A stretch of DNA of 7,875 nucleotides from Alistipes sp. (GTDB lineage Bacteria > Bacteroidota > Bacteroidia > Bacteroidales > Rikenellaceae). Of this stretch, positions 1 through 5,969 are shown one piece after another (position 1 is the first letter of the stretch; the number at the start of each line of letters is the position of its first letter). A program made the position numbers and the translations under genes. The notes under the pieces were generated by a model. It was not told where the DNA came from, did not search any database, and worked only from the letters and a program-made list of their open reading frames with translations. The stretch covers positions 1-7,875 of the forward strand of contig JAFOXS010000108.1 in NCBI GenBank assembly GCA_017391665.1, read 5' to 3'.

Positions 1-1762
1 CAACGATCTGATAGTTGTCGCCCAGCTCGGCCTTGTCGATAGCGATGGCGATAGCGGCCATAAGACCTCCGCAGGTGTCCACCAGACCGATCTGCTGTGC
101 TTGCTCGCCGCTCCATACACGACCCTCGGCGATCTCCAGCACGCGCTCGATTGTAAGGTTGCGACCCTCGGCTACGAGTGAAGTGAAACGCTCATACACT
201 CTGTCAACACCCTGCATCATAGCACGATACTGCGTAGGAGAGAGGGCCGAGAAGCCATTGCCCATGCCAGAGTTGGCATTGGTCTTGACGCCGTCAACGC
301 TCAGACCCAGCTTATCCTCCATAGCCTTGCCGAAGCTCGGAATCATGCCGAATACTCCGATCGAACCAGTGAGTGTCGAGCGGTCGGCCACGATGGCGTC
401 GGCGGGAGCCGAGATGTAGTAGCCTCCCGATGCGGCCATCTCGCCCATAGATACGATCACGGGCTTCTTAGCCTTTAGGTTCTCCATCTCGCGCCAGATG
501 ATGTCCGAAGCCAGAGCGCTGCCTCCGGGTGAGTTAACACGCAGAACAACTGATTCTATGTCGTCATCCTCTGCTACCTTGCGCAGAGTCTTTGAGAGTG
601 AATATCCGTAGATGTTGTCATCCGAACCCTCGCCATCGATCACCTCGCCGTTGGCATATACGATAGCCACCTTGGGAGCCGATGCACGCTTGGGGTCTGT
701 TACGAGCGACGATGCGTAGTCGCTCAGCGAGATGTACTCTGCATCCTCGATGCCGTACTCCTCCTCGAAGAGCTCCTCCATCTGGTCGGCATACTTCACG
801 CCGTCGATGAACTTGTGCTCCAGTGCATGCTTGGGAAGAACTATCGCAAGCTCGTCAGCCAGGCGGTTCAACTCCTGCTTGTCGATGCCTCGTGCCGACG
901 ATACGGCATCAAGCACTACGTCCCACATTCCGTCGGCCAGCTCCTGCATCTGCTCGCGGTTGGCGTCCGACATCTCGGTGAGGAAGAAGGGCTCAACGGC
1001 ACTCTTATATTTACATACAGTGGGACGCAGGATGTCAATATCAACGCCCAGCTTGTCAATCAGACCCTTGTAGAAGATGGTGTTCATCTGCAGACCCGAC
1101 CAGTCGAACGAGCCCTCGGGCTGCATGTAGATCTTGTCGGCTACCGATGCCAGGTAGTATCCGCCCTGCGAATATGTGTCATTGTAGGCTACCACCCACT
1201 TGCCACTCTGCTTGAAGTTGATGATTGCAGCGCGAAGTTCCTCCAGAAGGGTGAGGCTCACCGTGCCAGCGCCCGTGTAGTTGATGTAGATACCCTCGAT
1301 GCGCTCGTCGCTTGCGGCACTCTCCAGTGCACGCAGAGCGTCATAGATGGTGAGCGACGATGTTGACGACATGGTCACAAAGTCGAAACTGCCCATCGGA
1401 TTCTTCGATGGAGCATCCACCAGACTCTGCTCTAAATTAATATGCAGGATAGCCTTCTCGGGTATGCCCTTCACCTCGGGGGCGAACATAGCCGATATTC
1501 CTGAGAAAAACATAAGCGACAGAACGGTCACCACCACGCTGCCGGCCACAAATGCCAGAAGCGCTGCGACGAATGCCTGCCCAAACGATAAACCCTTTAC
1601 GGGCAGCGCCTTACGCTTCTTCTTCGCACTCGGCTCGGCGGGTTGTGCGGCTGGTTGCGGAGCTGAATTTTCCACCCTCTGCGAGGCCTGCGGCTCGGGG
1701 TTGGATGCGGGTTGCATATTTACATTTTCTGCACCCTCTTGTTCTATTTTATTCTCCTCCAT
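1..1762 (-). CDS. sppA: Signal peptide peptidase SppA, 67K type (3' end missing)
   Basis: Membrane-bound serine protease that degrades signal peptides left in the membrane after secretion. Reading the minus strand from the ATG at 1762 gives 587 open codons running off the left edge; perhaps a few dozen C-terminal residues are missing. Residues 1-50 are a Pro/Ala/Glu-rich tail ending in a basic KKKRK patch, followed by one membrane segment at about 63-86 ([19 protein letters not shown]). Two tandem SppA/ClpP-fold halves follow. The N-terminal half carries [10 protein letters not shown] and then YKSAVEPF, whose Lys253 matches the E. coli general base Lys209. The C-terminal half carries [12 protein letters not shown], whose Ser445 matches the E. 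coli nucleophile Ser409, then [11 protein letters not shown]. The Ser/Lys dyad is therefore intact and the duplicated 67K layout is clear. The proline-rich cytoplasmic tail is longer than I expect for the family. It is divergent from prfA. Confidence 0.96.
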   Translation of the reverse strand, partial: MEENKIEQEGAENVNMQPASNPEPQASQRVENSAPQPAAQPAEPSAKKKRKALPVKGLSFGQAFVAALLAFVAGSVVVTVLSLMFFSGISAMFAPEVKGIPEKAILHINLEQSLVDAPSKNPMGSFDFVTMSSTSSLTIYDALRALESAASDERIEGIYINYTGAGTVSLTLLEELRAAIINFKQSGKWVVAYNDTYSQGGYYLASVADKIYMQPEGSFDWSGLQMNTIFYKGLIDKLGVDIDILRPTVCKYKSAVEPFFLTEMSDANREQMQELADGMWDVVLDAVSSARGIDKQELNRLADELAIVLPKHALEHKFIDGVKYADQMEELFEEEYGIEDAEYISLSDYASSLVTDPKRASAPKVAIVYANGEVIDGEGSDDNIYGYSLSKTLRKVAEDDDIESVVLRVNSPGGSALASDIIWREMENLKAKKPVIVSMGEMAASGGYYISAPADAIVADRSTLTGSIGVFGMIPSFGKAMEDKLGLSVDGVKTNANSGMGNGFSALSPTQYRAMMQGVDRVYERFTSLVAEGRNLTIERVLEIAEGRVWSGEQAQQIGLVDTCGGLMAAIAIAIDKAELGDNYQIV

Positions 1763-1841
1763 GATATGCTCTTTTTGCTTTTTTGTTGGTAATTATTTTG
1801 CTGCTGGGTTAAATATTATTTTGTCCTCTTTTAATTTTTTG

Positions 1842-1849
1842 CAAAGATA
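1842..1849 (-). promoter_or_regulatory. Putative sppA promoter, -7 box
   Basis: On the minus strand this reads TATCTTTG, an exact match to the Bacteroidetes sigma-ABfr -7 consensus TAnnTTTG, inside a T-rich stretch. It lies about 80 bp before the sppA ATG, giving a predicted leader of roughly 73 nt. No convincing TTTG -33 box sits 19 bp upstream, so only half of the promoter is supported. Confidence 0.5.
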
Positions 1850-2027
1850 GATAAAAAAAGTCACATTTTGATGGCCGCAGAATAAATATGTGTATATTTA
1901 TGCATAAGTTGAATGCATCCATGAAAAAGTATAACGAAATGGTAATTTATCATCGCCAACAGCCACATTTTTCTGCCTGCTTTATGCAAAAAAACGCAAT
2001 GGCGCTGCAGGTTCCGACTATTTTTTA

Positions 2028-2035
2028 TATCTTTG
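2028..2035 (+). promoter_or_regulatory. Putative prfA promoter, -7 box
   Basis: TATCTTTG matches the Bacteroidetes -7 consensus TAnnTTTG and ends 20 bp before the prfA ATG at 2056, so the leader would be only about 14 nt. The expected -33 TTTG position, near 2005, does not match. If this is the start site, transcripts begin downstream of all the in-frame upstream ATGs, which supports 2056 as the true start. The rest of 1763-2055 is AT-rich spacer in which I see no gene. Confidence 0.45.
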
Positions 2036-2055
2036 CCAAAAATTTGCAAAACCCT

Positions 2056-3141
2056 ATGGCAGACAATTCAATACTTATCCGTTTGGACGGACTTAAACTC
2101 AAATACGAGGAGATCGGCCAGAAACTCACCGACCCCGAAGTGATTGCCGACGTAAAGCAGTTTGTGCAGCTCACCAAGGAGTACAAGGAGCTGGAGCCCA
2201 TTGTTGAGACCTCGGACCGCTATCGCACGGCTGTGGCCAACCTGGCTGAGGCGAAGGATATCCTTGCCAACGACAAGGACGAGGAGATGCGCGAGATGGC
2301 TCGCATGGAGATCTCGGAGCTGGAGCCTGCGCTGGAGAAGATGGAGGAGGAGATCAAGCTCCTGCTCATCCCCAAGGATCCGCAGGACGACAAGAATGCA
2401 ATCCTCGAGATTCGTGGTGGTACGGGTGGCGACGAGGCGGCTATCTTCGCCGGCGACCTTTTGCGTATGTACACCAAGTATATCGAGTCGAAGGGCTGGC
2501 GTTACGAGATCACCTCATTCTCTGAGGGTACTGCTGGCGGATACAAGGAGGTTGTACTCAAGGTTACGGGTCAGAGCGTATATGGCACCCTGAAGTATGA
2601 GTCGGGCGTACACCGCGTGCAGCGCGTGCCGCAGACCGAGACACAGGGCCGTGTACACACCTCGGCAGCTTCGGTGGCTGTGTTGCCCGAGGCTGAGGAG
2701 TTCGACGTGGAGATCTCGATGAACGACATCCGCAAGGATATCTTCTGTGCATCGGGTCCCGGTGGTCAGTCGGTGAACACCACCTACTCGGCTATCCGCT
2801 TGACGCACATCCCCACAGGTATCGTGGTGCAGTGTCAGGATCAGAAGTCACAGCTCAAGAACTTCGACAAGGCCTTCGAGGAGTTGCGTACACGTATCTT
2901 CAACCTCGAGTACTCGAAGTATCTGGACGAGATCGCATCGAAGCGTAAGACGATGGTATCGACAGGTGACCGCTCGGCAAAGATTCGTACCTACAACTAT
3001 CCTCAGGGACGTATCACCGACCACCGTATCAACTATACCATCTACAACCTCTCGGCCTTCATGGATGGCGATATTCAGGGTTGCATCGACCAGCTGATTG
3101 TGGCCGAAAACGCCGAGCGTTTGAAGGAGAGCGAACTGTAA
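2056..3141 (+). CDS. prfA: Peptide chain release factor 1 (RF1)
   Basis: Class I release factor that recognises UAA and UAG in the ribosomal A site and triggers peptidyl-tRNA hydrolysis. The product is 361 residues, against about 360 in E. coli. Residues 1-100 form the acidic helical domain 1. EIRGGTGGDEAAIFAGDLLRMY follows near 119, then HRVQRVPQTETQGRVHTSA with the stop-codon-reading PxT tripeptide as P192-Q193-T194. The catalytic GGQ is G236-G237-Q238 (SGPGGQSVNTT); its glutamine is normally methylated by PrmC. PxT instead of SPF, and the lack of a programmed frameshift, separate it from RF2. The frame is open 56 codons further upstream to an ATG at 1888, but that stretch is AT-rich and unlike any RF1 N-terminus, whereas MADNSILIRLDGLK at 2056 fits the family. 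The gene ends in UAA, a codon RF1 itself reads, and the frame stays open behind it. It is not followed closely by another gene. Confidence 0.98.
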   Translation: MADNSILIRLDGLKLKYEEIGQKLTDPEVIADVKQFVQLTKEYKELEPIVETSDRYRTAVANLAEAKDILANDKDEEMREMARMEISELEPALEKMEEEIKLLLIPKDPQDDKNAILEIRGGTGGDEAAIFAGDLLRMYTKYIESKGWRYEITSFSEGTAGGYKEVVLKVTGQSVYGTLKYESGVHRVQRVPQTETQGRVHTSAASVAVLPEAEEFDVEISMNDIRKDIFCASGPGGQSVNTTYSAIRLTHIPTGIVVQCQDQKSQLKNFDKAFEELRTRIFNLEYSKYLDEIASKRKTMVSTGDRSAKIRTYNYPQGRITDHRINYTIYNLSAFMDGDIQGCIDQLIVAENAERLKESEL

Positions 3142-3339
3142 GAGATTTATCTGCTTGGATATTTCGGCATCCACCTTGCCCTCGCCTTCCTCACATACGC
3201 CATAGTATGCTGCGTAGGCTCTCGCTGCGGTGGCTTCAAAATATCTCAAGCATCTGAAAATCTCGGGGCGCAAGCCTTGAAATCCCTCTTTTTATCCACG
3301 TTCTTGGTGTGGAAAGTACGCAAGCATTAAGAAAATCTC
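3142..3339 (+). repeat. Open, start-less segment behind prfA; candidate interspersed repeat or read-through tail
   Basis: Directly after the prfA TAA the same frame stays open for 62 codons and stops at TAA 3328-3330. It would encode a hydrophobic segment beginning LLGYFGIHLALAFLTYAIV, then a Cys/Gly patch and a basic end (VWKVRKH). It has no ATG, GTG or TTG near its 5' end, so it is not a normal gene. The opposite strand is also open across 3142-3273 and onward antisense to prfA. The segment is bounded by a 7-bp inverted repeat, GAGATTT at 3142-3148 and AAATCTC at 3333-3339. It also contains an inverted CATAC/GTATG pair at 3194-3209. The translated pieces on both strands resemble ones I associate with dispersed intergenic sequences in Bacteroidales, but this is recollection and unverified. 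A dispersed repeat is the likelier reading; a C-terminal extension reached by stop-codon read-through is the alternative. Confidence 0.4.
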
Positions 3340-3351
3340 AATTATCATAAG

Positions 3352-3380
3352 GGACTGCCCCATGGGGCGGTCCTTTTTTT
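3352..3380 (+). terminator. Rho-independent terminator downstream of prfA
   Basis: GGACTGCCCC at 3352-3361 pairs with GGGGCGGTCC at 3364-3373 (one T:G wobble), with the innermost pairs opening around the CATG centre. Seven T residues follow at 3374-3380. The stem is GC-rich and the layout is a classic intrinsic terminator. It lies about 210 bp after the prfA stop, so the transcript would include the whole 3142-3339 segment. Confidence 0.88.
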
Positions 3381-3383
3381 ATT

Positions 3384-3419
3384 ACACTTATCGCACATAT
3401 TACACCTCTAACACTTATC
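3384..3419 (+). repeat. Degenerate 9-bp tandem array, copy A (4 units)
   Basis: Four consecutive 9-mers: ACACTTATC, GCACATATT, ACACCTCTA, ACACTTATC, fitting a loose RCACYTATM consensus. It begins just after the terminator T-tract. A related three-unit array lies between xseA and xseB (4949-4975); 3402-3418 and 4958-4974 agree at 16 of 17 bases. Function unknown. Confidence 0.65.
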
Positions 3420-3438
3420 TAATCTATCCTCCCTTTCG

Positions 3439-3640
3439 ATTTTGAATTTTAACCCTGCTTCGCAGGCTTTTCCTCCTCGCGGCTCGGCATAATCCAAGTA
3501 AGACTTGGCTTCTGCTCTCGCTCCGCAGCGTCGGTTGCATTTTGAATTTTGCAGGCGTAACGCCTGTTTTATGAATGGCAAGTCATGGCGGCTAATTACT
3601 GTTGTTGTAATTACCGTGCGTCAGCCCAATTTTGAATTTT
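3439..3640 (+). repeat. Three ATTTTGAATTTT motifs with interleaved small hairpins
   Basis: The 12-mer ATTTTGAATTTT occurs at 3439-3450, 3539-3550 and 3629-3640, spaced 100 and 90 bp. Between the copies lie short perfect hairpins: CCTGC-TTC-GCAGG (3454-3466), CCAAGT-AAG-ACTTGG (3494-3508), CAGGCG-TAA-CGCCTG followed by TTTT (3552-3570) and TAATTAC/GTAATTA with a 7-nt loop (3593-3613). The first and third hairpins sit 3 and 1 bp behind a 12-mer copy and each is followed by a T-run, as if a 12-mer plus hairpin module were repeated. The segment around CCAAGT resembles dispersed intergenic elements I recall from Bacteroidales genomes; this is unverified. I see no gene here. The third 12-mer overlaps the -33 box of the xseA promoter. 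Confidence 0.6.
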
Positions 3641-3668
3641 GCATTTTGCATTTAGAATTGTATATTTG
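3638..3668 (+). promoter_or_regulatory. xseA operon promoter (-33 TTTG, -7 TATATTTG)
   Basis: TTTG at 3638-3641 and TATATTTG at 3661-3668 are separated by exactly 19 bp, the full Bacteroidetes primary-sigma promoter layout (TTTG, N19, TAnnTTTG). The transcript should start near 3675, leaving a leader of about 23 nt before the xseA ATG. It probably drives the whole xseA-xseB-methyltransferase-relA operon. This is the best-formed promoter in the window. Its -33 box is supplied by the third copy of the ATTTTGAATTTT repeat. Confidence 0.75.
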
Positions 3669-3697
3669 TAGATTAGAATAAATGTTATTTTTCAGCT

Positions 3698-4942
3698 ATG
3701 ACCGCACCCGCGCAACATATCACCCTCTCGGAGCTTCAGCACCGCATCAAGGCCGCTGTTGAGGGCTCATTGGCACTGCCCCTGTGGGTTGTGGCGGAGG
3801 TGTCGGAGCTCAAAGTCAACTACTCGGGTCACTGCTACCTCGAACTTGTCGAGAAGAGCGAGCCCACGCGTGGTGGCACACCCATCCCCCGTGCGCAGGT
3901 GAGAGCTGTCATCTGGCGGTCGCAGTATGCCATGCTATCATCCTATTTCGAGGCGCAGACAGGTTCACGTCTCGCGGTGGGTATGAAGATTCTGGCGAAG
4001 GTTGTGGTGTCGTACCACGAGCTATATGGTCTCTCGTTGCAGATCACCGATCTGGATGCCTCCTACACCCTTGGCGAGGTGGAGCGCCAGCGCCAGATGA
4101 CCATAGCGCAGTTGCAGCGTGATGGCGTGTGGGATATGAACCGCTCGCTTCCTCTTCCGCGACCCCTGCAACGCATTGCCGTGGTGTCGAGTGCTGCAGC
4201 GGCAGGCTACCGCGACTTCTGCAACGAACTACGCGATGGAGGCTACGCCTTTTCGCTCACGCTCTTCGATGTGGTGGTGCAGGGCACAGCTGCCGAGCAG
4301 AGTATCTGCACGGCATTGGAGGAGGTGGCACTCAGGCAGGAACAGTTCGACGTCGTGGTGCTGATTCGCGGAGGTGGTTCGGCAAGCGATTTGAGTTGCT
4401 TCAACTCTTACAGGCTCTGCTCCTATGTGGCGCAGTTCCCGCTGCCCGTCATCACGGGCATAGGCCACGACAAGGATACCAGCGTAGCCGATATGGTTGC
4501 CCACACACCCCTGAAGACCCCCACCGCCGTGGCGGCGTGGCTCACCGAGCAGATGGCATGCGAGATGGCGTGGCTCGACGATGCAGCCCGCACACTTTCG
4601 GATATGGCCGTTGTGGCGGTGCAGCGTGAGCGTATGCGTCTGGAGCGTATGATGGCCGACGTTGAGCGTGATACGGTGCGTGCCCTCGACCGCGAGCAGA
4701 CGTTTCTGAAGATGACTCGCGAGCAACTCTCCTTTGCCGTTGAGCGTGGCATGGAGCGCCAGAAGGCGTTCCTCGATATGGCCTCGGCGGCGGTCGATGC
4801 CCGAGCGCCGGAGAAGATATTAAAGTTGGGTTTTGCCGTGGTGCGCTGCGATGGCCACGCCGTAACATCCGCCGAGGGACTTTCGGGCAAGGAGGTAGAT
4901 ATTCAACTCGCCACAGGAAACATTACCGCAACAGTTAAATAA
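3698..4942 (+). CDS. xseA: Exodeoxyribonuclease VII large subunit
   Basis: Catalytic subunit of exonuclease VII, which degrades single-stranded DNA from both ends into short oligonucleotides during repair and damaged-DNA turnover; it works with several XseB subunits. The 414 residues are somewhat shorter than E. coli XseA (456). Residues 1-105 form the N-terminal OB fold (LWVVAEVSELKVNYSGHCYLEL at about 29-50). The catalytic domain carries GYRDF (D173), RGGGSASDL (R224, Gly-rich 225-227) and GHDKD (H257, D260). These match in order and spacing the residues I recall as essential in E. coli (D155, R205, H238, D241). About 285-375 is a charged helical region expected to form the long coiled coil that carries XseB. 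The ATG at 3698 follows a strong promoter and begins at the usual family position. xseB follows after 38 bp. Confidence 0.96.
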   Translation: MTAPAQHITLSELQHRIKAAVEGSLALPLWVVAEVSELKVNYSGHCYLELVEKSEPTRGGTPIPRAQVRAVIWRSQYAMLSSYFEAQTGSRLAVGMKILAKVVVSYHELYGLSLQITDLDASYTLGEVERQRQMTIAQLQRDGVWDMNRSLPLPRPLQRIAVVSSAAAAGYRDFCNELRDGGYAFSLTLFDVVVQGTAAEQSICTALEEVALRQEQFDVVVLIRGGGSASDLSCFNSYRLCSYVAQFPLPVITGIGHDKDTSVADMVAHTPLKTPTAVAAWLTEQMACEMAWLDDAARTLSDMAVVAVQRERMRLERMMADVERDTVRALDREQTFLKMTREQLSFAVERGMERQKAFLDMASAAVDARAPEKILKLGFAVVRCDGHAVTSAEGLSGKEVDIQLATGNITATVK

Positions 4943-4948
4943 CCTATT

Positions 4949-4975
4949 GCACTTATAACACCTATAACACTTATA
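4949..4975 (+). repeat. Degenerate 9-bp tandem array, copy B (3 units)
   Basis: Three consecutive 9-mers, GCACTTATA, ACACCTATA and ACACTTATA, fill most of the 38-bp gap between the xseA stop and the xseB ATG. They are close to the four-unit array at 3384-3419. The array is AT-rich and sits in the expected ribosome-loading region of xseB, ending 5 bp before its ATG. No hairpin is evident, so it is not an obvious terminator or attenuator. Confidence 0.65.
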
Positions 4976-4980
4976 GCGTT

Positions 4981-5175
4981 ATGTCAGATAAAACACTCAC
5001 ATACACCGAGGCCGTAGCCGAGATAGAGCAGATTCTCGCGCGCCTGCGCGAGGAGCATATCGATGTAGATTCGCTCTCTTCCGAGGTCAAGCGAGCCACC
5101 GAACTTATTGCCCAGTGCCGTGCGCAGCTAACCTCTGTCGAGCAGGCCGTCAAGGAGCAGTTGGAACATAAATAG
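4981..5175 (+). CDS. xseB: Exodeoxyribonuclease VII small subunit
   Basis: Small helical partner of XseA; several copies bind the XseA coiled coil and are needed for normal exonuclease VII activity. The protein is 64 residues, short but normal for this family (E. coli 80). The family pattern is visible: YTEAVAEIEQILARL at 8-22, then a turn with D28-V29-D30 and SLSSEVKRATELIAQCRAQL at 31-50. This gives the two antiparallel helices of the XseB fold. It follows xseA in the same direction and ends in TAG, a codon read only by RF1. The next gene starts 8 bp later. Confidence 0.93.
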   Translation: MSDKTLTYTEAVAEIEQILARLREEHIDVDSLSSEVKRATELIAQCRAQLTSVEQAVKEQLEHK

Positions 5176-5183
5176 AGAGAGCA

Positions 5184-5966
5184 GTGAAACATTTGATCAA
5201 ACTCATATTAAACCTCTTTCCCCGTCCCGTGTTGCAGCGCGTGGCCGAGTGGGCTGTGCCTGTGCTCGGACTCTTCTATCTGGGCGAGGGTAAGGAGTGC
5301 CCCGTGTGCGGATGTAAGCGCAGGAAGTTTCTGCCCTACGGCTATGTCACGCCCCGCGAGAATGCTCTCTGTCCGAAGTGCCTCTCGCTCGAGCGTCACC
5401 GTCTGCTGTGGCTGTGGCTGCTGCGTGAGAGCGATCTGGGCCGTGGAGCTATGGCTCTGCCCCGCATGTTGCACATAGCACCCGAGGTGGCGCTGATGCG
5501 CCGTTTTCGCAAGATGTATGCCTCTACGCCCGAGCGCTATATCACGGCCGATCTGGAGAGCCCGCTGGCCGATATGCACTTCGATGTGCAGCAGATTCCG
5601 CTTAAAGATGGCGAGATGGATGTTGTCATCTGCAACCACATTATGGAGCACGTCGAGGACGATCGCCTGGCCATGCGCGAACTGCACCGCATCCTGCGTC
5701 ACGGCGGCTGGGGTGTAGTCCTTTCGCCCGTTGAGCGGGAGAGGGAGCATACCTTCGAGGATGACACCATTACCGATAAGGACGAGCGCACCCGTATCTT
5801 TGGTCAGTATGACCACCGCCGCATCTATGGCCGCGACTATGCCGACCGCCTGCGTGAGGCTGGCTTCGAGGTTATGGTATTGCCCTATATGCAGCACCTG
5901 ACCTCCGCCGAGCAGCAGCTCTACGCCCTTACTGATGAAGATTTATACATTGTTTACAAACCATAA
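5184..5966 (+). CDS. Class I SAM-dependent methyltransferase with N-terminal zinc finger, substrate unknown
   Basis: Predicted S-adenosylmethionine methyltransferase of 260 residues. Residues 1-33 are hydrophobic to amphipathic (LIKLILNLF, VPVLGLFYL) and may touch the membrane. A four-cysteine zinc-ribbon motif follows: CPVC at 39-42 and CPKC at 63-66. The Rossmann methyltransferase core begins near 95. Its motif I is atypical, MLHIAPE instead of a Gly-rich loop. It continues with ITADLESP (120-127), the PLKDGEMDVVICNHIMEHV stretch (139-157) and the motif around RILRHGGWGVVLSPV (169-183), typical of the Methyltransf_11 type. The start is GTG with GAGAGA just upstream; an in-frame TAA at 5169-5171 leaves no earlier ATG and the next Met is residue 90. 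It lies 8 bp after xseB and 3 bp before relA, so it is surely co-transcribed. The substrate cannot be read from sequence; the exonuclease and alarmone neighbours do not settle it. Confidence 0.85.
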   Translation: MKHLIKLILNLFPRPVLQRVAEWAVPVLGLFYLGEGKECPVCGCKRRKFLPYGYVTPRENALCPKCLSLERHRLLWLWLLRESDLGRGAMALPRMLHIAPEVALMRRFRKMYASTPERYITADLESPLADMHFDVQQIPLKDGEMDVVICNHIMEHVEDDRLAMRELHRILRHGGWGVVLSPVEREREHTFEDDTITDKDERTRIFGQYDHRRIYGRDYADRLREAGFEVMVLPYMQHLTSAEQQLYALTDEDLYIVYKP

Positions 5967-5969
5967 ATT

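Noticed and set aside
732..1850. Several plus-strand open frames across the sppA region
   Set aside because: They oppose sppA, are low in complexity (Ser/Arg/Cys-rich) and show no domain; the minus-strand SppA reading has both catalytic residues.
1861..2049. 62-codon open frame on the minus strand between sppA and prfA
   Set aside because: It lies in the AT-rich divergent promoter region, has no recognisable domain and overlaps the putative prfA -7 box; likely chance.
1888..2055. In-frame N-terminal extension of RF1 by 56 codons from an ATG at 1888
   Set aside because: The stretch is AT-rich, does not resemble any RF1 N-terminus, and holds the likely -7 box; 361 residues from 2056 matches the family length.
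2848..3273. 141-codon minus-strand open frame across the prfA 3' end and the spacer
   Set aside because: It starts with TTG and runs mostly antisense to prfA; the spacer part is better treated as part of the candidate repeat.
3552..3570. CAGGCG-TAA-CGCCTG hairpin plus TTTT as a second terminator
   Set aside because: The stem is only 6 bp with a short T-run, no gene ends just upstream, and similar hairpins recur nearby, so it fits the repeat module better.
3384..3640. CRISPR array
   Set aside because: The 9-bp units are contiguous without spacers, and the 12-mer is too short and AT-rich to be a CRISPR repeat; no cas genes are present.
5208..5897. 229-codon open frame on the minus strand opposite the methyltransferase gene
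   Set aside because: Antisense shadow; the plus-strand protein has zinc-finger and methyltransferase motifs and fits the operon spacing.
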